From an uncultured Paracoccaceae bacterium (lineage in GTDB: Bacteria > Pseudomonadota > Alphaproteobacteria > Rhodobacterales > Rhodobacteraceae): a DNA stretch of 64,000 nucleotides. Under the pieces are notes generated by a model. That model did no database searches. It had not been told where the DNA came from and was given only the letters and a program-made list of their open reading frames with translations. The position numbers and the translations under genes were made by a program. The stretch is taken from the NCBI GenBank assembly GCA_943787985.1, contig CALSOO010000006.1, forward strand, positions 411,996 through 475,995. Reading direction: 5' to 3'. This document shows positions 1 through 8,716 of this stretch, one piece after another. Numbering within the stretch: the first letter of the stretch is position 1; each line of letters starts with the position of its first letter.

Positions 1-57
1 GAATGCATCATCGTTGAGGACCACTTTGCAGAATATGAATTCGACATCGCCTGCTGA
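1..57 (+). CDS. 3' end of an unidentified protein (partial)
   Basis: Frame 1 is open from the window edge for 18 codons and ends in TGA at 55-57. The readable tail is acidic and ends in Asp-Ile-Ala-Cys. The piece is too short to assign to a family. A long noncoding segment with a terminator follows, which fits the end of a transcription unit. The coding assignment rests only on the open frame, so confidence is low. Confidence 0.35.
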   Translation, partial: ECIIVEDHFAEYEFDIAC

Positions 58-99
58 TTTCAGAATTTGACCGCCGCACTCTGGTGACAGGTCATCCGT

Positions 100-166
100 T
101 CTCTGTGCTCGGCCGCTGGTTCGCCCAGACTCCGCCCCCAATGCCGGAGCAGGTTGGGCACAGAGA
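100..166 (+). ncRNA. Possible structured RNA (three-helix fold)
   Basis: A perfect 9-bp closing helix pairs 100-108 (TCTCTGTGC) with 158-166 (GCACAGAGA). It encloses two hairpins: CTGG 116-119 with CCAG 125-128, and CTCCG 130-134 with CGGAG 145-149. Together they form a three-way junction. A strong intrinsic terminator follows at 209-235, so a short transcript ending there is plausible. I do not recognise it as tmRNA, 6S RNA, SRP RNA or a known riboswitch. It could instead be a 3' UTR structure of the upstream gene. Confidence 0.3.
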
Positions 167-208
167 CCCATAAATATCAGCGTTGCATCCCCGCGCTTGT
201 CCACTGAA

Positions 209-235
209 GGGCCCTCAGTTTTGAGGGCCCTTTTT
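209..235 (+). terminator. Intrinsic terminator
   Basis: GGGCCCTCA (209-217) pairs perfectly with TGAGGGCCC (222-230) across a GTTT loop, and five T residues follow at 231-235. This is a textbook rho-independent terminator. It ends whatever is transcribed from upstream. It also argues against starting the next gene at an ATG upstream of or inside this hairpin. Confidence 0.85.
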
Positions 236-285
236 GCGACACAGACACAATCACGCGCGATTTCAAACTCGGCACAAATGGATAG

Positions 286-318
286 TTGCCAATTTGTCTA
301 CCAAGTAGTAGATAGACA
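286..318 (+). promoter_or_regulatory. Possible promoter with overlapping palindrome
   Basis: TTGCCA at 286-291 resembles a -35 element, and TAGATA at 309-314 lies 17 bp downstream as a weak -10. An imperfect palindrome with outer arms TGTCTA (295-300) and TAGACA (313-318) covers the -10 region. That is a layout typical of repressor operators. The nearest candidate regulator is the TetR-type gene at 2231. Inference only; the -10 match is poor. Confidence 0.3.
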
Positions 319-409
319 GCGGAATGCCGAAATGGCCGCCGCAAAAGAGCGACACCAAAGGCACCCGCATCTTCACCTACTGACCGACCTCGCAAAAAAG
401 GGATCCCCG

Positions 410-1078
410 ATGGAACTCAACGCCGATTTTTCGAAACGTGTGATCGTGCACTCTGACGATGTGGACTGGCAGGCCTCCCCGATGGCCGGAGTGGACCGGC
501 GGATGCTGGACCGGATCGGCGGTGAAGTCGCGCGCGCGACGACCATCGTGCGCTATGCGCCGCACAGCAAGTTTTCGGCGCACACGCACACAGGCGGCGA
601 AGAATTTATCGTTCTGGATGGCGTCTTTCAGGATGAGCACGGCGACTTCCCGACGGGCACCTATGTGCGCAACCCTCCCACGACGTCGCACACGCCTGGC
701 TCGGATGGCGGATGCATAATCTTTGTCAAACTCTGGCAGTTCGACATGGCGGATCGCACCCAGTTCCGCAAAACGATGGCTGATGAATTGGGCGCACCCT
801 CCAACGGGGTCGCCACCGCAATCCTGCACAAAGACGACATGGAAACAGTGATCTACAGTGAGCTGGGTGCAGGGGCTGTGTTGGAGCAGGACGCGGTGGG
901 CGGTTTGGAGCTGTTGGTGATCTCGGGCTCTTTAGAAGAGAGCGGGAATGCTTTGCAAAAAGGGTCATGGCTGCGCCTTCCGGAGGGCAGCCGCCTTAGG
1001 GCCGTGGCAGGATCAGGCGGTGCAAAGGTCTGGATGAAAACCGGACATCTGAAACACGCCAAAGCGCCCGTGACCTGA
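410..1078 (+). CDS. ChrR-like cupin domain protein
   Basis: This 222-residue protein has a metal-binding cupin motif: His58, His60 and Glu64/Glu65, with His94 further on. It ends in a second, degenerate beta-rich half. This is the arrangement of the ChrR cupin-like domain, but the N-terminal anti-sigma zinc domain is absent. A longer frame exists upstream, but it runs through the terminator at 209-235, so I chose the ATG at 410. It is the first gene of an operon with a flavoprotein, a TetR regulator and a thiol isomerase. In Rhodobacter, ChrR-type cupins and flavoproteins occur in oxidative-stress regulons; that role here is inference. Confidence 0.75.
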   Translation: MELNADFSKRVIVHSDDVDWQASPMAGVDRRMLDRIGGEVARATTIVRYAPHSKFSAHTHTGGEEFIVLDGVFQDEHGDFPTGTYVRNPPTTSHTPGSDGGCIIFVKLWQFDMADRTQFRKTMADELGAPSNGVATAILHKDDMETVIYSELGAGAVLEQDAVGGLELLVISGSLEESGNALQKGSWLRLPEGSRLRAVAGSGGAKVWMKTGHLKHAKAPVT

Positions 1079-1138
1079 CATGTGCGAGGCCGCGCTGCCT
1101 GACCCCCTGAACAACAGTTTGCTACGAAAGCGGTTCAA

Positions 1139-2215
1139 TTGAAATGTGATGTTCTGATCATCGGTGGCGGATTGGCGGGGCTTGCGCTGGCGGATGGTCT
1201 GTCGCGCGCGGGGGTCGATTTCCAACTGCTGGAAGCACGCTCCCGACTTGGAGGGCGCATCCTGAACGCACAGGTGGAGGGCGCGCAATTCGATCTGGGA
1301 CCAGCGTGGTTCTGGCCGGAGCGGCCACGGATGGATGCATTGGTCAAGCGATTGGGACTGGAGCGGTTCGAGCAGCACAGCACAGGTGATCTGGTGTTCG
1401 AAAATCAGAACGGGCAGGTGCAAAAAGGACAAGGGTTTGCATCCATGCAAGGATCGTGGCGGCTTGAGGGCGGATTTGGCGCGCTGATAGATACGCTCGC
1501 GTATGGATTGCCGGCGAACAGAGTGCACCGTGATGCGGTTGTGACGCAGTTGGCGCAGACCGCGGACACCATCACCGCAACCTGTGCCCATGGAACCGGG
1601 ATCGAGGCCCGAAAAGTCGTGCTCGCCACCCCGCCGCGCATCGCGTCTCAGATGCATTTCACACCTGATTTGCAAGCACAGGCGCAGGATGCCATGCAAA
1701 ACGTCAGCACGTGGATGGCAGGGCAGGCCAAAGCGGTCGCGGTCTATGACACAGGATTTTGGCGTCAGGCAGGACTGTCAGGAGATGCGAGCAGCCGCCA
1801 TGGGCCACTGGTGGAAATCCACGATGCCTCACCGACGGCGGCGTCCGGCACAGACGGGCCAAGTGCGTTGTTCGGGTTCATCGGGGTCCCGCCGCAGCAC
1901 CGCACGGACAAGAGTGGACTGAGCGCCGCCATCATCGCCCAACTGGTGCGGTTGTTCGGGCCTCAAGCCGCGACGCCCAAGGCGCTTTTTGTACAAGACT
2001 GGGCGTTTGAGACCTTGACCGCGACCCAAGCAGACCACGCACCGCTTTATGCGCACCCGACGTATGGATTGCCCGCCGCGCTATCGGACCTGTGGGACGG
2101 GCGCCTGATTTTTGGAGGCACCGAAGTGGCCACGCAGTTTGGGGGCTACCTTGAAGGGGCTCTGGAAGCCGCAGAGCACGCATTCAAAAACTGCACAGCA
2201 GACGTGCAAGGGTAA
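1139..2215 (+). CDS. FAD-dependent amine oxidase family protein
   Basis: This flavin monoamine oxidase-like protein has 358 residues. The N-terminal Rossmann dinucleotide motif (GGGLAG, residues 9-14) follows directly after the start, then a conserved LEA..LGGR segment that binds FAD. The C-terminal GGTE..GYLEGALEA segment is the second flavin contact. No in-frame ATG precedes the FAD motif, so a TTG start at 1139 is required. The substrate is not evident. It lies 60 bp after the cupin gene and 15 bp before the TetR gene, so co-transcription is likely. Confidence 0.8.
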   Translation: MKCDVLIIGGGLAGLALADGLSRAGVDFQLLEARSRLGGRILNAQVEGAQFDLGPAWFWPERPRMDALVKRLGLERFEQHSTGDLVFENQNGQVQKGQGFASMQGSWRLEGGFGALIDTLAYGLPANRVHRDAVVTQLAQTADTITATCAHGTGIEARKVVLATPPRIASQMHFTPDLQAQAQDAMQNVSTWMAGQAKAVAVYDTGFWRQAGLSGDASSRHGPLVEIHDASPTAASGTDGPSALFGFIGVPPQHRTDKSGLSAAIIAQLVRLFGPQAATPKALFVQDWAFETLTATQADHAPLYAHPTYGLPAALSDLWDGRLIFGGTEVATQFGGYLEGALEAAEHAFKNCTADVQG

Positions 2216-2230
2216 GGGTAAGGGTTCAAA

Positions 2231-2800
2231 ATGGTGAAAGATACGAAAACGGCGCTTCTGGACTCTGCGGAAGCTGCCGCGCGACGGGTTGGGTTTGACG
2301 GGTTCAGCTACGCGGACCTCGCGCAGGATGTGGGCATCCGCAAAGCCTCGATCCATCACCATTTCCCCAGCAAAGCGACCCTGTCCGGGGCACTGATGGC
2401 GCGCTATGCCCGCCGGATGGAGGCCGCCTGCGCAGACATTGATGCGGCGCGGGGCACTGGAGGTGCAAGGCTCAAGGCGCTCGTTCAACTTTACCGTGCG
2501 GCGCTGGGCGACGGGACGCAACTGTGCCTGTGCGTGGCGTTTTCGATCAGCCGCGACCACCTGAGTGCGGACACTTTGCGCGAAGTCACTCAATTTCGGG
2601 GTATAACCCTGCAGTGGCTCCAAACCGTGTTTGCACTTGGAGGTTCCGATGGCTCGATCCACGCGGTACAGGACACACAGATCGAAGCGGCAAGCACGCT
2701 TGCACTGCTGGAAGGCGCACAACTGGCCGCACGAACCCAACACGATTTGGGCCGGTTCGACATGGCTGTATCGCTGCTTGAGAAGCGGATAAGTTCATGA
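2231..2800 (+). CDS. TetR family transcriptional regulator
   Basis: The 189-residue protein has an N-terminal helix-turn-helix of TetR type. The segment around residues 20-50 contains FDGFSYADLA, GIRKASIHHHF and PSK, the usual recognition helix and boundary. The ligand-binding C-terminal half is not informative. The stop overlaps the ATG of the next gene (ATGA), so the regulator is embedded in the operon it may control. The palindrome at 295-318 is a possible operator. Confidence 0.85.
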   Translation: MVKDTKTALLDSAEAAARRVGFDGFSYADLAQDVGIRKASIHHHFPSKATLSGALMARYARRMEAACADIDAARGTGGARLKALVQLYRAALGDGTQLCLCVAFSISRDHLSADTLREVTQFRGITLQWLQTVFALGGSDGSIHAVQDTQIEAASTLALLEGAQLAARTQHDLGRFDMAVSLLEKRISS

Positions 2801-3426
2801 AAAATATCGAATATTTCTATTCTGCCCATTCGGCATTTGCCTACATCGGATCGGAAAAACTCAACGAGATCTGCGTGACCCATGGCGCGAAACTGATCCA
2901 CCGGCCAATCGCTTTGTCCCCCGTTGTCGAGGCTGTGGGCGGTCTATCCTTTGCCGCGCGGACACAGGCGCATGTGGATTATTATTTCGGACGCGAAATT
3001 GAACGTTGGGCAGAACTGCGCGGGGTCGATATCCTGAGCCACCGCCCGACGCACCATGACAACGCGCTGGAGCTGTCCAACGGCATGCTCATCGCGTCGC
3101 TGGACACGGACGTCGACACAGACGCGCTGGCCCACGCGGTTTTGCGAGCGCATTGGCGTGACGATATCGACCTGTGTGACCCTGCTGCGCTGACGCAGGC
3201 TGCAGCACAGGTGAATGTGGACGCCAAACCGTTGCTCGACGCAGCCCTTGGCGCGGGCGTGCAAGCCCGGCATCATGCCAACACTCAAGAGGCGATTGCG
3301 CGCAATGTCTTCGGCTCCCCGACCTATGTGGTGGACGGGGACATGTTCTATGGGCAGGATCATCTGGAACTGGTCGCGCGCGCGCTTCACAGGCCATTTG
3401 CGCCGTCGCGGTTCAAAAACCCCTAG
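2797..3426 (+). CDS. DsbA-family 2-hydroxychromene-2-carboxylate isomerase
   Basis: This 209-residue thioredoxin-fold protein resembles HCCA isomerases and kappa-class glutathione transferases. The N-terminal segment reads beta strand, then FYSAHSAFAYIG, with Ser at the position used by HCCA isomerase. The C-terminal GSPTYVVDGDMFYGQD motif is diagnostic. These enzymes isomerise aromatic ring-fission intermediates using glutathione. No aromatic degradation genes are nearby, so the substrate is unknown. Its start overlaps the TetR stop by 4 bp. Confidence 0.8.
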   Translation: MKNIEYFYSAHSAFAYIGSEKLNEICVTHGAKLIHRPIALSPVVEAVGGLSFAARTQAHVDYYFGREIERWAELRGVDILSHRPTHHDNALELSNGMLIASLDTDVDTDALAHAVLRAHWRDDIDLCDPAALTQAAAQVNVDAKPLLDAALGAGVQARHHANTQEAIARNVFGSPTYVVDGDMFYGQDHLELVARALHRPFAPSRFKNP

Positions 3427-3436
3427 GGGCCTGAGC

Positions 3437-4582
3437 CTAGGCGACTTGGAGGCCAGCGTGCCACGCACCTTTCAAAACGGGAAAGCCGCCTTGTAGCGAA
3501 AACTGGATAACATCGGCGCGCAATCCGACCTCAAGGCGGCCGCGATCATGCAAGTCAACAGCGCGCGCAGGGGTCGCCGTGACCGTCGCGATCCCACGCG
3601 CCATGTCGCCCCAAAGCGCGCCAAGCTGAACAGCGCCCATCAACAAGGACGCAGGGACATAATCAGAGGACAGCATGTCCAACCGGTCGAGTTGGGCAAG
3701 CTCTTGTGCGGCGACATTGCCCGAATGGGACGCCCCGCGCACCAGATTGGGCGCGCCCATCATGGTGCGGATATTGCTGGCGTGGCAGGCCTGCGCCGCC
3801 TCTACGGTGGTGGGGAATTCCGCGATGGTGATGCCGTGTGCATGGCTCGATGCGACTTGAGCCGCTGTGGTGTCGTCGTGGCTGGCCAGTGTGGCGCCGA
3901 AACGGGTGGCGGCAGCCACGGTTGCGGCTTCGTGCGCCGTTCCGAATTCCGCCTGCAAACCGCGCAAAAAAGCGACGTAGGGGTCGAATTCCGCAGGATC
4001 AAGCCCGTGTTTGCCACACACATATGCCTTGTATTTCTCCATGTCGCTGAACTGGCGCTGTCCGGGCGTGTGGTCCATCATCGACACGATGCCGATGCGA
4101 TCTGCCACGCTGAATTCAGCCAGTTCTTCGATCAGGGTCTGCGAACACGTTTCGGCGCGCAGGTGAATGTGGTGCGAAATACGCAAGGCACCGGCGGCGC
4201 GCATCCCTTCGATTTCATCCGTCATTTGGCGGGCATATCGGTCATAGCGTTTGGACATCGTGGTCACGATGGAACCGACGCGGATCGCATCGAACACGGT
4301 CGTGACGCCGGTGCCTGCCATTTCGCGGTCATGGGCAAGGATTGCGGCACCGTGGGGCCAATGTACTTTGGGGCGGGGGGACAAGTGCCGCTCCAGGTTA
4401 TCGGTGTGCAATTCGACCAACCCGGGGGCAAGGAAATCGCCCTGCGCATCGATGGCGCCGGGCGGCACCCGAGTGCCGTGATCAATAGAAGCGATGCGGC
4501 CGTTGGACAGGCGGAGACTGCCGGTTACGACCTCGTCGCCCAAAATGATGCGCGCATTGCCAAAACTCACCTGATCATTCAT
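3437..4582 (-). CDS. phnM: Alpha-D-ribose 1-methylphosphonate 5-triphosphate diphosphatase PhnM
   Basis: This amidohydrolase-fold enzyme has 381 residues. In the C-P lyase pathway PhnM removes diphosphate from ribose methylphosphonate triphosphate. Recognisable elements are PGLVELHTDNLERH (metal site), DHTPGQRQF, SHDDTT and SSDYVP near the end, all typical of PhnM. The ATG at 4582 has a GGGAG Shine-Dalgarno; a longer frame lacks this. None of phnG-L or phnN is nearby, so the gene stands alone here. A large palindrome lies 106 bp upstream. Confidence 0.88.
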   Translation of the reverse strand: MNDQVSFGNARIILGDEVVTGSLRLSNGRIASIDHGTRVPPGAIDAQGDFLAPGLVELHTDNLERHLSPRPKVHWPHGAAILAHDREMAGTGVTTVFDAIRVGSIVTTMSKRYDRYARQMTDEIEGMRAAGALRISHHIHLRAETCSQTLIEELAEFSVADRIGIVSMMDHTPGQRQFSDMEKYKAYVCGKHGLDPAEFDPYVAFLRGLQAEFGTAHEAATVAAATRFGATLASHDDTTAAQVASSHAHGITIAEFPTTVEAAQACHASNIRTMMGAPNLVRGASHSGNVAAQELAQLDRLDMLSSDYVPASLLMGAVQLGALWGDMARGIATVTATPARAVDLHDRGRLEVGLRADVIQFSLQGGFPVLKGAWHAGLQVA

Positions 4583-4687
4583 ATCGGGCGCTCCCAATGT
4601 TACCGCTGTCACTGGCCCACCATCGTTGATGCAGTAAATCATTGCAATCGTTGAAAATGCTTGGTGTTAACGTCCTGTTAATAAACG

Positions 4688-4713
4688 AAAATGTTTCGCG
4701 TGCGAAACATTTT
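4688..4713. promoter_or_regulatory. 26-bp perfect palindrome upstream of phnM
   Basis: AAAATGTTTCGC (4688-4699) and GCGAAACATTTT (4702-4713) are exact inverted copies separated by GT. The two-base centre suits a dimeric repressor site better than an RNA hairpin. On the minus strand it lies between the cytochrome stop and the phnM start. It could be the phnM operator or a terminator for the cytochrome gene. It resembles parS but is two bases too long at the centre and lacks the CACGTG core. Confidence 0.55.
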
Positions 4714-4809
4714 GAGCGGCGCGTACCCGTTAGGGTCATCCAGGCGCTCCACACCGCGTAGACCGCTCGAAGGGTGTGGCAGAGTTCGGGGTGCACCCGT
4801 TCTCCTGCG

Positions 4810-7800
4810 CTACTGTGCGGCGGCACTGGCGGATTGAACTTTGAGTTTCCACCCCTCGATGATCGTCCCTTCGGTCTTGAGGCGGCTGGCAAGGTAATAC
4901 AGCCGCTGGGTTGCAGGCTGGTCGGGGGCCGTTTCAAACCGTTGTTTGAGGTAGTAGGGCGGGATCGCCTGACTATAAAGCGTTGCCTCCACAGTGACCG
5001 TCGCGGGATCAACGCTGTCCGCCAGTGTGATCTGGTACCGCGTCACATCGGTGCCATTGGCAAAGTCGGGATCTGACAGTGCGGCCCCCTCGGGCAGCGT
5101 CGCTTTCATGAAGGCTGCGGTGACGGGGCTGTCCCCGAATTTCTCAATAAATTCAGGCGTGCCCGGTACGCGCAGCCCTTTGGCCGACAGCCGGTTGTCC
5201 TTGGGGTGGTAGACTCGGTGCACAAAGCTGGTGGTGAATTCCTTTTGCGCGTTTTGCGTCAGTTCCTCATAGATCTGGACCTGCGTTTGGTCCGTGATGG
5301 TTGTGTGATGGGGCTGGTACAGCGCTTGAGTGCCGCCTGGTGGAACAACGTCGAGGAACTCGGTTTGCAACGGCGTGCCACCGGGTCCTGTGATCACGCC
5401 TGCATCGTTCGAACAGCCAGAGCACCACAGCACGGTTCCGTCCGTGGCAGTGGCTTTGACCTCAAGAAACACGCGCCGGAACCCGACCCCCGAGGGCAGG
5501 CGGTGCCCTGTTTTGTTGGTGACGCTCACGTCGGCGGTCAGGGTTTGACCCTCTGCCTGAACCGCAATGGCCACGTCCGCGGTGTCATCGCGCGCTTGCA
5601 GGGCCATCGTTTGCAGCGACAGCGCCGCCCCGTTGGTGGCAGAGGTCATCGGGTCCGTGAACCCCATCCCCATTTCTTCGCTGAACTGGCTGAGCATGGA
5701 CACCATATAGGCATTCAGCCCGACGAAATTGTGCCTTTTATACTCTTCGCGGAAAGGCACTGTGATGTCTTTGGTCGGCAGCAGGTTTTCGACCTCGGGC
5801 AGGTTGCTGTCCTGAATGGTGGCGATCTGGGTGGTGAGGCTGTCCACGCTGACACTGCCGTCAAGGGTCTCGAAATTCCCTTTCATATGGCAGTCTTGGC
5901 ACGATTGCCCTGTGCCGTCTTCGTTGAAGACAGAGTTCACCCATTCGATGTAGGTGGCTTGCTCAACCGAGTGCTGGAAGTCGAGAAGGCCTTCCGAAAA
6001 TGTCGTGCCATACGCGTCTTTGAGAAAGGCTGCGCCGTTTCTGGCGGCATCGTTAAAGACGGCTTGATCCGCTTGGGTGTACCCTTCAAGCGGCTCTGAC
6101 AGGTCAGCGTCCACATTGGGCAGGTTGATCGTATGGCACGCGCCACACATCTGGCTGTCCTTGACGTATTCGTTAAACACAGGGGTGATCCCCATGGCGT
6201 TTTGCATTGGCTTTTCGGCGACATTCATGTAGGGTCCCCCAAGTGTATCAGCGTCGGTGAGGCGAAAGACGCCTGTTGTTCCGTTCATCAAATACCTGTC
6301 GAGCCGGTTATAATCAGGTTGCCCGTCCGCGCGTTCGGGGGGGGCGATGTGGTGGCGAACGGCGCAGGAAATCCCTTCGCGCCCCAGATTGCCGTACTCA
6401 TGATACTCAAAGACGCCCGCGTCTATTTGGGCCATCTCTTCGGCCAGGGTGAGCGGGTCGTGCAAGAGGGTGTAGGCGACTTTGAAGTCATTGGCATCCA
6501 ACCCTTTTTCAGGTTCGGCGTGGGCGTCGATACTGAGCTGGCGTTGCCCCATTGCCGCGTGACACGACAAGCATGTCGTTCCAAGGTTGGAGCTGAGCTC
6601 GCCCACGCCAGCGGCCTCCAGAAGGGCGAATTCGCTTTCGAGCTGGGCGTAGAAAATGGGATCGCGCCCCGCCAGACCCATGGGGGACCAGCGCCATTCG
6701 CCGTATTCGGAAATGTTGTAACCTTCCCCGTAGGCGGGGCCGGTCTGGATGAACATCGTGTTGCCATAAGGCGCGCCGCCCAAACCGCCGTGGCAGCCAA
6801 CGCAGTTGTCAGAGGTTAAAAAGTGCTGCGTGTCATTGGGCCGTGCGGGCACGTGATCAAGCCATTGACTGGGTAGGCGTTGCACTTGGGCGGGGGCGAT
6901 GTCGATGCCGCCTGAGGGGGCGAACATCTCGAGGAATGTGGCGTTCTGAACGGTCGGGGACACTGGCGCGCTGGCTTCGGATTTTTGCAAAGCGGTTTCG
7001 CTGTGAAAGTAGTCCTCGATCAGGGCCGCCTCTGACTGACCGGCAGCGGGGCGTTGCCACTTGGGCAGGTTGAACGGCCCTTCGGGAAAGTTCTCGAGCT
7101 TGCGCCAGCTTTCACCGACGCGAAAGATCAAAGGCTGGCCGGGGTAGCCTTCGATGTTGTCGAGGGCTGCGAATATCAACTCTTTGGCGGAAGAGGCGTG
7201 GCAGCGCATGCAAGTCCCGTCCCCTGCCGAGCCGGTTGGCGGCGTGTAAGGGTATGCGGTGAAGTCATCGATTTTGGCATCTTGCCCGACAGAAGCAAAA
7301 AACCAGCCGCCGTGGGACAGGGCCGCGTCCTTGACCATCACGGTCCAGTTCAGCGCGCCGTCCTTGCGGATATAGGTCAGCATCTCCGCCTCGACCTTGG
7401 CGGGATCGTCGGGTTGCATATAGGTCAGCATTTCGCGGTATTCATTGTAGATCGCAGAAGGGGGCGTCGCCATTTCCTTGATCACGATGGCTCCGTCTTT
7501 GATGGGGCCTGTGCGTCCTGCCTCCAACCATTCGAGGATTTCGGGGGAATAATACATCCGCACCGCGGGGTGCACGCCATAATTGGTGTCCAGCACGAAC
7601 GGCCCTGTGTCGCGCCATGATTTGTCGCGCGTCCATCCCATTGCGGCAAAATCGCGTTCGGCAATGAAGGGATAAAGTGCGGCCTCGTAATCCAGCAGGG
7701 GCAGCTCTGAGGGCAGGGGCAGACCAGAGGCTGCGGAGTCCGCTTGCGCCGTGGTGCGTGTGAACCCGAACACCAAAGCAAAACAAATCAAAAGACCAGC

Positions 7801-7824
7801 GGCTACAGAGACAAAGCGTTTCAT
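4810..7824 (-). CDS. Secreted multihaem cytochrome c family protein
   Basis: The protein has 1,004 residues. An N-terminal signal peptide starts at the ATG at 7824 (Met-Lys-Arg, a hydrophobic run, then Ala-Gln-Ala). Five CxxCH haem sites are visible near residues 205, 341, 418, 560 and 642. A sixth site near residue 487 reads CAVRH, with Arg replacing the second Cys. The last third is a beta-rich domain without haem sites. It is probably periplasmic and carries electrons, but substrate and partner are unknown. There is no quinol oxidase or reductase gene beside it. The nearest downstream gene is phnM. Confidence 0.8.
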   Translation of the reverse strand: MKRFVSVAAGLLICFALVFGFTRTTAQADSAASGLPLPSELPLLDYEAALYPFIAERDFAAMGWTRDKSWRDTGPFVLDTNYGVHPAVRMYYSPEILEWLEAGRTGPIKDGAIVIKEMATPPSAIYNEYREMLTYMQPDDPAKVEAEMLTYIRKDGALNWTVMVKDAALSHGGWFFASVGQDAKIDDFTAYPYTPPTGSAGDGTCMRCHASSAKELIFAALDNIEGYPGQPLIFRVGESWRKLENFPEGPFNLPKWQRPAAGQSEAALIEDYFHSETALQKSEASAPVSPTVQNATFLEMFAPSGGIDIAPAQVQRLPSQWLDHVPARPNDTQHFLTSDNCVGCHGGLGGAPYGNTMFIQTGPAYGEGYNISEYGEWRWSPMGLAGRDPIFYAQLESEFALLEAAGVGELSSNLGTTCLSCHAAMGQRQLSIDAHAEPEKGLDANDFKVAYTLLHDPLTLAEEMAQIDAGVFEYHEYGNLGREGISCAVRHHIAPPERADGQPDYNRLDRYLMNGTTGVFRLTDADTLGGPYMNVAEKPMQNAMGITPVFNEYVKDSQMCGACHTINLPNVDADLSEPLEGYTQADQAVFNDAARNGAAFLKDAYGTTFSEGLLDFQHSVEQATYIEWVNSVFNEDGTGQSCQDCHMKGNFETLDGSVSVDSLTTQIATIQDSNLPEVENLLPTKDITVPFREEYKRHNFVGLNAYMVSMLSQFSEEMGMGFTDPMTSATNGAALSLQTMALQARDDTADVAIAVQAEGQTLTADVSVTNKTGHRLPSGVGFRRVFLEVKATATDGTVLWCSGCSNDAGVITGPGGTPLQTEFLDVVPPGGTQALYQPHHTTITDQTQVQIYEELTQNAQKEFTTSFVHRVYHPKDNRLSAKGLRVPGTPEFIEKFGDSPVTAAFMKATLPEGAALSDPDFANGTDVTRYQITLADSVDPATVTVEATLYSQAIPPYYLKQRFETAPDQPATQRLYYLASRLKTEGTIIEGWKLKVQSASAAAQ

Positions 7825-7969
7825 GCAAAATTCCTCAATCAATGCGTGTAGCCTGCGACACTTTGGCACTTCTGGCAAGAAATCTTCTGCCGCAGATCGC
7901 GATTTTCAGTCGTTTGCGTTGTGTCGGCGTGCGGGTTCTGCCAGCACTCTTTCGGGACACAGACGCGGG

Positions 7970-8713
7970 ATGGTGACAAAGATTATGGGAAAGACGCCTG
8001 AGACCAAATTTGTATTGTTGAGCTCTGCGCGCTCGGGGACGACGGCTGTGATGACCAGTTTGCGCGCCCATCCCGACGTGTTCAATCACCACGCTATATT
8101 TTCGAAAAACCTGTCCGGGATGTTGCACACCCGCTTTAAAAAGAGCCACGACATGGGCGTTCTTGGCGCTGATCCGGATGCTCTTTTGGATGCGGTTCTG
8201 GCGTTTACGCCGCGCCAGCCTTGTGTCGGTTTCAAGATGTGGTATCGCCAAAACCCTGCGATTTGCGGCCGTATTCTGGCGGATCCGAGCATCAAGAAAA
8301 TCATTCTGGAGCGCAAGAACAAGCTGGCGTTGGCCTCGTCACGGCAGTTGGCGCGCGCCAGCGGCACATGGCACATCCGTGAGGACAACCAGAGTGGAAA
8401 AAGCGGGAAAGTCAAAGCACTTGCCCCGTTTGATGCTGCGTTTTTCAAACGCGTCGCACGTCAGGAAAAAGAGATGTTCGCGATGTACCGCGATCAGGCG
8501 CGCGGCGATGTGTTTGACATGGCATACACCCAGTTGGGCGGCGATTGTATCGCTCAACTCTATGCCTTTTTAGGTCTTGCCCCGCATACAATTGAATTGC
8601 CCAACCGGAAACTGCACTCGAGCGATACGCTGTCACGTTTCGAACCGGATGCCCGCGTCCGGATTTTGCGCGCCCTTGAGGCAATGGGCCACCCTGAATG
8701 GGTGACCGAGTAG
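7970..8713 (+). CDS. Sulfotransferase family protein
   Basis: This 247-residue protein begins with a PAPS-binding loop, FVLLSSARSGTTAV, typical of Stf0/NodH-like sulfotransferases. A later ILERKNKLALASSRQLAR segment corresponds to the 3'-phosphate contact. The frame is open much further upstream into the cytochrome leader region. I chose the ATG at 7970; the ATG at 7985 is equally possible. It is divergent from the cytochrome and convergent with metG. The acceptor, which might be a glycan or lipid, cannot be read from the sequence. Confidence 0.75.
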   Translation: MVTKIMGKTPETKFVLLSSARSGTTAVMTSLRAHPDVFNHHAIFSKNLSGMLHTRFKKSHDMGVLGADPDALLDAVLAFTPRQPCVGFKMWYRQNPAICGRILADPSIKKIILERKNKLALASSRQLARASGTWHIREDNQSGKSGKVKALAPFDAAFFKRVARQEKEMFAMYRDQARGDVFDMAYTQLGGDCIAQLYAFLGLAPHTIELPNRKLHSSDTLSRFEPDARVRILRALEAMGHPEWVTE

Positions 8714-8716
8714 CGC

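Noticed and set aside
197..409. Longer start for the cupin gene
   Set aside because: The extra residues would be translated through the strong terminator at 209-235 and show no family character.
4692..4711. parS-like centromere site
   Set aside because: The arms TGTTTC and GAAACA fit, but the centre is GCGTGC instead of ACGT and the site is two bases too long. No parAB genes are nearby.
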